Shown here: positions 59,773-64,000 of the stretch, one piece after another
Layout: every line of letters starts with the position of its first letter
Numbering within the stretch: position 1 is the stretch's first letter
NCBI GenBank assembly: GCA_045118975.1
Contig: JBGVCT010000010.1
Coordinates: forward strand, 32,625-96,624
DNA length: 64,000 nucleotides
Direction of reading: 5' to 3'
Source of the DNA: RGIG6178 sp045118975
GTDB lineage: Bacteria > Bacillota_I > Bacilli_A > RFN20 > DUOF01
Notes under the pieces: model-generated
What the model was told of the DNA's origin: nothing
The model's database searches: none
Seen by the model: only the letters and a program-made list of their open reading frames with translations
Made by a program: the position numbers and the translations under genes

Positions 59773-60975
59773 TTTTAAGAAGTTCTTTTTACCTTTCTTT
59801 AATAAAGCGTATCCATCGTTAAAGAAACTTTCATCAATAGATAAACTTATATTATCCACCTTTTCACCATTAATATTTAATCCACCTTGGCTGATTAATC
59901 TTCTAGCTTCGCTCTTAGATGGTAAAAATCCACTATTAACACATAAATCCATAACATTAATTCCAAGATCTCCTCTTGCCATAGTATAAGTTGGAACATT
60001 ATCCAAATTTAAACTTCCACTGAATAATGCTTTAGCAGCTTCACTAGCATTGTCAGCTTTTTCTTTACCATGTACTAAGTTAGTTAATTCATAAGCAAGT
60101 ATTTCTTTAGCTTTATTTAGTTCTTCTCCTTGCCAAGATTCCATCTTTTTAATTTCTTCAAGAGGAATAAAAGTTAACATTTTTATACATTTTAATACAT
60201 CAGCATCATCTACATTTCTCCAATATTGATAAAAATCAAATGGTGTTGTCTTATTTTCATCTAGCCATACTGCTCCACCACTAGTTTTACCCATCTTAGT
60301 ACCATCACTCTTCAATAGTAAGTTGATAGTCATAGCCTCTGCATCTTTAGATAACTTTCTTCTAATTAACTCAGTACCACCAAGCATATTAGACCATTGG
60401 TCATCTCCACCAAATTGCAAATTACAATCATAGTGTTGATATAGATGATAGAAGTCATAAGATTGCATAATCATATAGTTGAACTCTAAAAATGATAATC
60501 CCTTTTCCATTCTTTGCTTATAGCACTCTGCAGTTAGCATTTTATTAACAGAGAAACATGCTCCAACCTCTCTTAATAAATCCACATAATTAAGATTCAA
60601 TAGCCAGTCTGCATTATTAAGTAATATAGCCTTATCATCACTAAAATCTATAAATCTAGACATTTGCTTTTTAAAGCACTCAATATTATGATTTATATCT
60701 TCCTTAGTTAACATTTTTCTCATATCGCTTCTACCACTAGGATCACCAATCATTGCAGTTCCCCCACCAACTAAAGCAATTGGTTTATTGCCAGCAAGTT
60801 GTAGTCTCTTCATCAAACAAAGCGCCATAAAGTGTCCTACATGTAAGCTATCAGCAGTAGGGTCAAATCCAATATAAAATGTTGCTTTTCCCGCATTAAC
60901 TAACTCTCTAATCTTATTTTCATCAGTAACTTGAGCAAGCAAACCTCTTTCTATTAATTCTTCATAAATTCCCAT
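59758..60975 (-). CDS. tyrS: Tyrosyl-tRNA synthetase
   Basis: 405 aa class I enzyme. GFDPTADSLHVGHFMALCL (HIGH as HVGH), QFGGDDQWSNMLGG, KMGKTSGGAVWLDE (KMSKS variant of TyrRS), C-terminal S4 domain SKSEARRLISQGGLNING. AGGGAGGAAA ribosome site. Expression is controlled by the T-box upstream. Confidence 0.98.
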   Translation of the reverse strand: MGIYEELIERGLLAQVTDENKIRELVNAGKATFYIGFDPTADSLHVGHFMALCLMKRLQLAGNKPIALVGGGTAMIGDPSGRSDMRKMLTKEDINHNIECFKKQMSRFIDFSDDKAILLNNADWLLNLNYVDLLREVGACFSVNKMLTAECYKQRMEKGLSFLEFNYMIMQSYDFYHLYQHYDCNLQFGGDDQWSNMLGGTELIRRKLSKDAEAMTINLLLKSDGTKMGKTSGGAVWLDENKTTPFDFYQYWRNVDDADVLKCIKMLTFIPLEEIKKMESWQGEELNKAKEILAYELTNLVHGKEKADNASEAAKALFSGSLNLDNVPTYTMARGDLGINVMDLCVNSGFLPSKSEARRLISQGGLNINGEKVDNISLSIDESFFNDGYALLKKGKKNFLKVVLD

Positions 60976-60999
60976 TTTATTTCCTCCCTTTCAAATAAA

Positions 61000-61205
61000 A
61001 AAACGTTCCACTTAGGAACGTTATATAACGCGGTACCATCCTAATTCATAGATATTATCCATGCACTTAATTGCTTTAACGCAGCTAACGTTCTTACTTT
61101 GCATAAGAAAGCTCATAGGTGTACTTCATTAGTCTCATTTATTAGCTTGCACCAACCGCTAACTCTCTTAAAAATAAATACTAATTACTCTTCTAATCAA
61201 CGCAC
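61000..61205 (-). promoter_or_regulatory. T-box riboswitch of tyrS
   Basis: On the minus strand: AGAGAG and the stem I distal loop element GGTTGGTGCAAGC; then GAAGTACACC, whose TAC is the probable Tyr specifier codon; then the antiterminator T-box TTAGGATGGTACCGCG (61029-61044). Finally the terminator hairpin AACGTTCC/GGAACGTT (about 61003-61020) with T-run. Uncharged tRNA-Tyr would stabilise the antiterminator and allow tyrS to be read. Confidence 0.93.
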
Positions 61206-61211
61206 GCAATT

Positions 61212-61239
61212 AGTATATCATACACACAAAATAAATCAA
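61212..61239 (-). promoter_or_regulatory. Promoter of the tyrS T-box transcript
   Basis: Minus strand -35 TTGATT (61234-61239), 16-base spacer, -10 TATACT (61212-61217). The -35 overlaps the end of the upstream gene. Confidence 0.55.
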
Positions 61240-62144
61240 CCTTTATAAATATCTAATTCTCTTTTCTTATAGTTATTAAGAATCATTTGTTTTTGTCTGT
61301 CTATATTATTTGCAACTAAAAGTGCCAATCTTTCTTTTTGAAGCGGGGTATATCCTGGTTTATTATAAATTTCCTTTATATATACTTTAGATATTTGCTC
61401 AAATAACATAACTTCCATTGGATACTCATTCCCTTTTACGTCTTTTGTCATAAGATAATACCCTTCTCTATTAACAGTATCCGGTGTTTTTAATTCATAT
61501 TTTGTGAAATCAATATTACATGTAGTATCCATTTCAACACAAATTTTAGTATGCGTACCAAGCAAGACTTCTTTTCGTTCTACCTCTGTCATACCTTTGT
61601 ATTGATTTTGTAATATCCCATATGAATTTTCTCCAATTTGATTATAAACAACACTATCCCTAGTTTCTTTTATAGAATCTAAAATATTGTTAAGATCTTC
61701 TTGTAAATCTATTTCTGCTTCTTGCTCTTTTTCCTCTTCTTCAATTCTATCCATTTGCTTGTTTGCAATCTCTTCTGCTTCTTCTTTTAACTTATCATAT
61801 TCATCTTTATCAATTTCATTTTGCTGATATAGTTCTTCTAAAATATCAAAATATTTTTGAACATCTTCTTTATATTCCTCACTATCTTTTCTAATATATG
61901 AAATTTCATTATTTTCATTTTCAACTATTTTAAAAGGATAAAGAAGTTCAACCTCAAGATTATATTTATCATTAAGATCATAAAATTCTTTATGATCATC
62001 ATAAAAAAACAATTCATTTCTAACTTGCTTTAATTTCTCTCTTTTTTCCTTCTTTTCTTCCTCATTAGCAAACATATCAATTTCTAATGCCTCTAAATCT
62101 TCTATTAAAGCAAAATAAGTTGTAGCCATCTCTTCAATCTTCAT
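61236..62144 (-). CDS. Coiled-coil hypothetical protein, 302 aa
   Basis: Not recognised. Very acidic, with long Glu/Lys helices (QQNEIDKDEYDKLKEEAEEI, RIEEEEKEQEAEIDLQ), then a compact C-terminal part (GTHTKICVEMDTTCNIDFTKYE). No membrane segment. ATG at 62142-62144 with CGGTGA; the frame from 62183 has no good site. In the murC transcript downstream of the 107-aa gene. Confidence 0.6.
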   Translation of the reverse strand: MKIEEMATTYFALIEDLEALEIDMFANEEEKKEKREKLKQVRNELFFYDDHKEFYDLNDKYNLEVELLYPFKIVENENNEISYIRKDSEEYKEDVQKYFDILEELYQQNEIDKDEYDKLKEEAEEIANKQMDRIEEEEKEQEAEIDLQEDLNNILDSIKETRDSVVYNQIGENSYGILQNQYKGMTEVERKEVLLGTHTKICVEMDTTCNIDFTKYELKTPDTVNREGYYLMTKDVKGNEYPMEVMLFEQISKVYIKEIYNKPGYTPLQKERLALLVANNIDRQKQMILNNYKKRELDIYKG

Positions 62145-62219
62145 AATATCACCGCTACAACTAGTATATAATTTTAGATACAACTTAACAATGAATGGCG
62201 ATGTTTATATATTTCTTTG

Positions 62220-62543
62220 TTAACTATATGACAATAAATTTGTTTTTAAGTTTTCTAAACTATCCAATATATTTTCTACCATCTCACTACCAGCATCTTT
62301 TATATCCTTTATAGTAAGATTATCTATTTTAGTTTTTAATTTATTGTATTCTTTAACTAAATTATCTTTATATTTTTTTAAACCATCTTCGTCTAAATTA
62401 GAAAAAAAATCATCCATTTTTTTAGTTATCTTTTTTCCTTTTCTTTTGATTGAACTCATACAATTACTATTCTTTAATGCACAAGCAACTACACTAACAC
62501 TTCCAATAATTAGAGCCCAACCCAGAACTTTTTTACATCCCAT
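62220..62543 (-). CDS. Small membrane-anchored coiled-coil protein, 107 aa
   Basis: One N-terminal segment (VLGWALIIGSVSVVACALK), then Lys-rich helices (KKITKKMDDFFSNLDEDG, KEYNKLKTKIDNLTIKD). Layout like YtxH-type stress proteins, but no clear match. AAAGGATG before ATG; 4 bases after the murC stop. Confidence 0.6.
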   Translation of the reverse strand: MGCKKVLGWALIIGSVSVVACALKNSNCMSSIKRKGKKITKKMDDFFSNLDEDGLKKYKDNLVKEYNKLKTKIDNLTIKDIKDAGSEMVENILDSLENLKTNLLSYS

Positions 62544-62547
62544 AATA

Positions 62548-63786
62548 TCATCCTTTATATTTCAATATCTTCTCTTTAACTTCTTCCATATTTTTTGAAC
62601 TCATCATTAAATAAATAACATTCTTTTTTTTAGATACTCTAGAATAAACATTTTCATTTAGCTCCTCTAAGTTATATTCTTGGATAAACTTATTATAAGA
62701 ATCAATTTCTTCATCTGTATTATTTAAAAATGGCACCACATAAAACTCATTTGCCCTTTTTAGGCTTGATACAAAATCGAAAGCAAAATAATTTAATCTA
62801 GATACTCTATCAGGCCTAAAGAAGGCAATTATCTCTCTATCTTTATATTTTTGTTTTACGGCATTTATAATTGCATTAATTTTACTTGGATGATGAGCAT
62901 AATCATCTATATAAACATCGCCATTTATTATTGTTTCCTTAAATCTTCTTTTTACACCATTAAATTTTTTTAATCCGTTTTTAATACTTTCCATGTTTAC
63001 CCCTAATGATAAACAAACGCTAATACAAGCAAGAGTATTATAAACCATATGCTCTCCATACATTTCTAAATTAATATCTGTGATATAATTATTTTTATAA
63101 AACAAATCATATCTTATTCCATTATCATAACTAATATTTTTAGCCCTTATCATACACTTATCGCTAGTACCATAAGTTGTCACATTATTTACTTTTTCTA
63201 AATTTTCATCATCCCCATTAACTATGACAATATTTTGAGCTTGATTGATAAATTTATAAAAAGCCTTGATGTAGCTACTCTCATTTTTATAATAGTCTAC
63301 ATGATCATAGTCAACATTGTTAACTAACACAATATTAGGCTCATATATTAAAAAATGTTCTTTATGTTCACATGCTTCAAACACAAAATATTTTCCATTT
63401 CCACCTCTTCCTTCTCCACATCCAATAAGGTAGGAAGTATCATCAATCTCCTTGAGTACACTTGCAATCAAAGCTGTGACAGTAGTTTTTCCTGCACTTC
63501 CTGCTATTGCAATACTATAATAAGCTTTTAGTAAGTTGGCAACAGCCTTATGATATTCAACCATGACTAGTCCTCTTTTTAAGGCTTCTTTAACCTCCAC
63601 ATTATCACTATCAATAAAATTATGTCCCACAACAACAATATCCACACCATTTAAAGAATTAGCATCAAAAGTTTTCACTTCTATCCCTTTATTTATCAAA
63701 TCTTCTTGTGTGAATATATATGATGAATAATCACTTCCAGACACTTCATGTCCCAAATCTTTTAAGATGATAGCAAGTGCACTCAT
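62548..63786 (-). CDS. murC: MurC, UDP-N-acetylmuramate-L-alanine ligase (start uncertain)
   Basis: Adds L-Ala to UDP-MurNAc in peptidoglycan synthesis. 412 aa from ATG at 63784-63786. MSALAIILKDLGHEVSGSD, P-loop IAGSAGKTTVTALIAS, FEACEHKEHF, NVDYDHVDYY, DDYAHHPSKINA. The family normally begins 10-15 residues earlier with a F-[IV]-G-I-[KR]-G-S-G-M-S nucleotide loop. Here the bases upstream read IPRGSG in frame, with no start codon, in a GC-rich 34-base stretch. Either a rare start or a broken 5' end; see finding. Confidence 0.88.
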   Translation of the reverse strand: MSALAIILKDLGHEVSGSDYSSYIFTQEDLINKGIEVKTFDANSLNGVDIVVVGHNFIDSDNVEVKEALKRGLVMVEYHKAVANLLKAYYSIAIAGSAGKTTVTALIASVLKEIDDTSYLIGCGEGRGGNGKYFVFEACEHKEHFLIYEPNIVLVNNVDYDHVDYYKNESSYIKAFYKFINQAQNIVIVNGDDENLEKVNNVTTYGTSDKCMIRAKNISYDNGIRYDLFYKNNYITDINLEMYGEHMVYNTLACISVCLSLGVNMESIKNGLKKFNGVKRRFKETIINGDVYIDDYAHHPSKINAIINAVKQKYKDREIIAFFRPDRVSRLNYFAFDFVSSLKRANEFYVVPFLNNTDEEIDSYNKFIQEYNLEELNENVYSRVSKKKNVIYLMMSSKNMEEVKEKILKYKG

Positions 63787-63821
63787 CCCACTCCCTCTAG
63801 GAATGTCAGGTTGACTGGCAT

Positions 63822-63856
63822 AATAAAAAGATTAGAGCGTTTTGATACTCTAATCC
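63822..63856 (-). terminator. Terminator of the upstream hydrolase gene
   Basis: Minus strand GATTAGAG TATCAAAACG CTCTAATC followed by TTTTTATT. It separates murC from the gene at 63873. Confidence 0.78.
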
Positions 63857-63872
63857 ATAAATAGGAATTTAT

Positions 63873-64000
63873 CTATTTAATCAATGCTTCAACAACATTC
63901 TTTTCAATAAATTCTACTCTATCAAAAATCATAGGTTTGAAATATCCTGTTACTGAAACAACTATATTATGATTTTTGTTAATATAAATAACATTTCCTC
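63873..64000 (-). CDS. Serine hydrolase / beta-lactamase-family protein, C-terminal end only
   Basis: The last 41 residues are in the window: GNVIYINKNHNIVVSVTGYF, KPMIFDRVEFIEKNVVEA, LIK and stop at 63873. The pattern G-x-x-I-Y-I-x-x-x-x-N-I-V-V-x-x-T is that of the last strands of class C beta-lactamase-like hydrolases. The active site is outside the window, so the class is only probable. Confidence 0.55.
   Translation of the reverse strand, partial: GNVIYINKNHNIVVSVTGYFKPMIFDRVEFIEKNVVEALIK

Noticed and set aside
1..64000. Prophage, insertion sequence or integrative element
   Set aside because: No transposase, integrase, phage structural gene or terminal repeats were seen; gene order is ordinary chromosomal.

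Overview
The window is a 64 kb piece of a low-GC, AT-rich bacterial chromosome of Bacilli/Firmicutes type. Marker genes (sufCDSUB, parE-parC, rpsD, tyrS, comEA-comEC, trigger factor, lon) and a full set of spore genes (spoVAC-AD-AE-AF, gpr, gerM, gerE, cwlJ) point to an endospore-forming lineage. UGA is used as a stop (ATGA gene overlaps at uvrC, spoVAF and the sufB/methyltransferase junction) and tryptophan is TGG, so this is not the Mycoplasma code. Compact operons and the many orphan proteins suggest an uncultured gut-type Bacilli relative of the Erysipelotrichales/RF39 kind; that placement is inference, not a measurement.

Layout. Almost all genes are on the minus strand, so it is probably the leading strand; only rnhC, a radical-SAM gene, plsY, rarA, two chromate-transporter halves and rpsD are on plus. 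1-7.4 kb: lon (partial), tig, tRNA-Arg, orphan and lipoprotein genes, an RNA methylase, gerM and gerE. 7.4-12.6 kb: uvrC, mutS2, rnhC. 12.6-19.2 kb: sufC-D-S-U-B followed by a METTL25-like methyltransferase and a twin-thioredoxin membrane protein. 19.3-30.9 kb: phosphodiesterase, radical SAM, zinc-ribbon membrane protein, Ca2+ P-type ATPase, degV, parC, parE, plsY. 31-37 kb: the most unusual block, holding a SHOCT membrane protein, an 821-aa lipoprotein, trmL, cwlJ, and a Thr-tract/glycine-zipper protein. 37-46 kb: dtd, rarA, spoVA operon, helD, tsaC, fmt. 46-51.4 kb: orphans, gpr, holA, comEC, comEA. 51.4-58.2 kb: chrA halves, membrane proteins, trmD, rimM, iscS, ezrA. 58.4-64 kb: rpsD with a long leader, tyrS behind a T-box riboswitch, orphan coiled-coil genes, murC, and the tail of a serine hydrolase.

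How the parts work together. The window combines housekeeping (tRNA modification, DNA repair, Fe-S assembly, division, peptidoglycan synthesis) with spore formation and germination: SpoVA proteins move dipicolinate, Gpr degrades spore DNA-binding proteins, CwlJ cuts cortex, GerM acts in spore assembly, and GerE controls late mother-cell genes. Readable sigma-A-type promoters (TTGNNN-N16/17-TANAAT) occur before tig, tRNA-Arg, suf, the 821-aa lipoprotein, the Thr-tract protein, rarA, rpsD and tyrS. A sigma-F-like promoter precedes gpr. No IS element, prophage, rRNA or CRISPR array was found. The items most worth a second look are a TrmD with a substituted catalytic position, an EzrA without its membrane anchor, a damaged-looking murC start, the 31-37 kb orphan block, and perfect inverted repeats at the suf and lipoprotein promoters.
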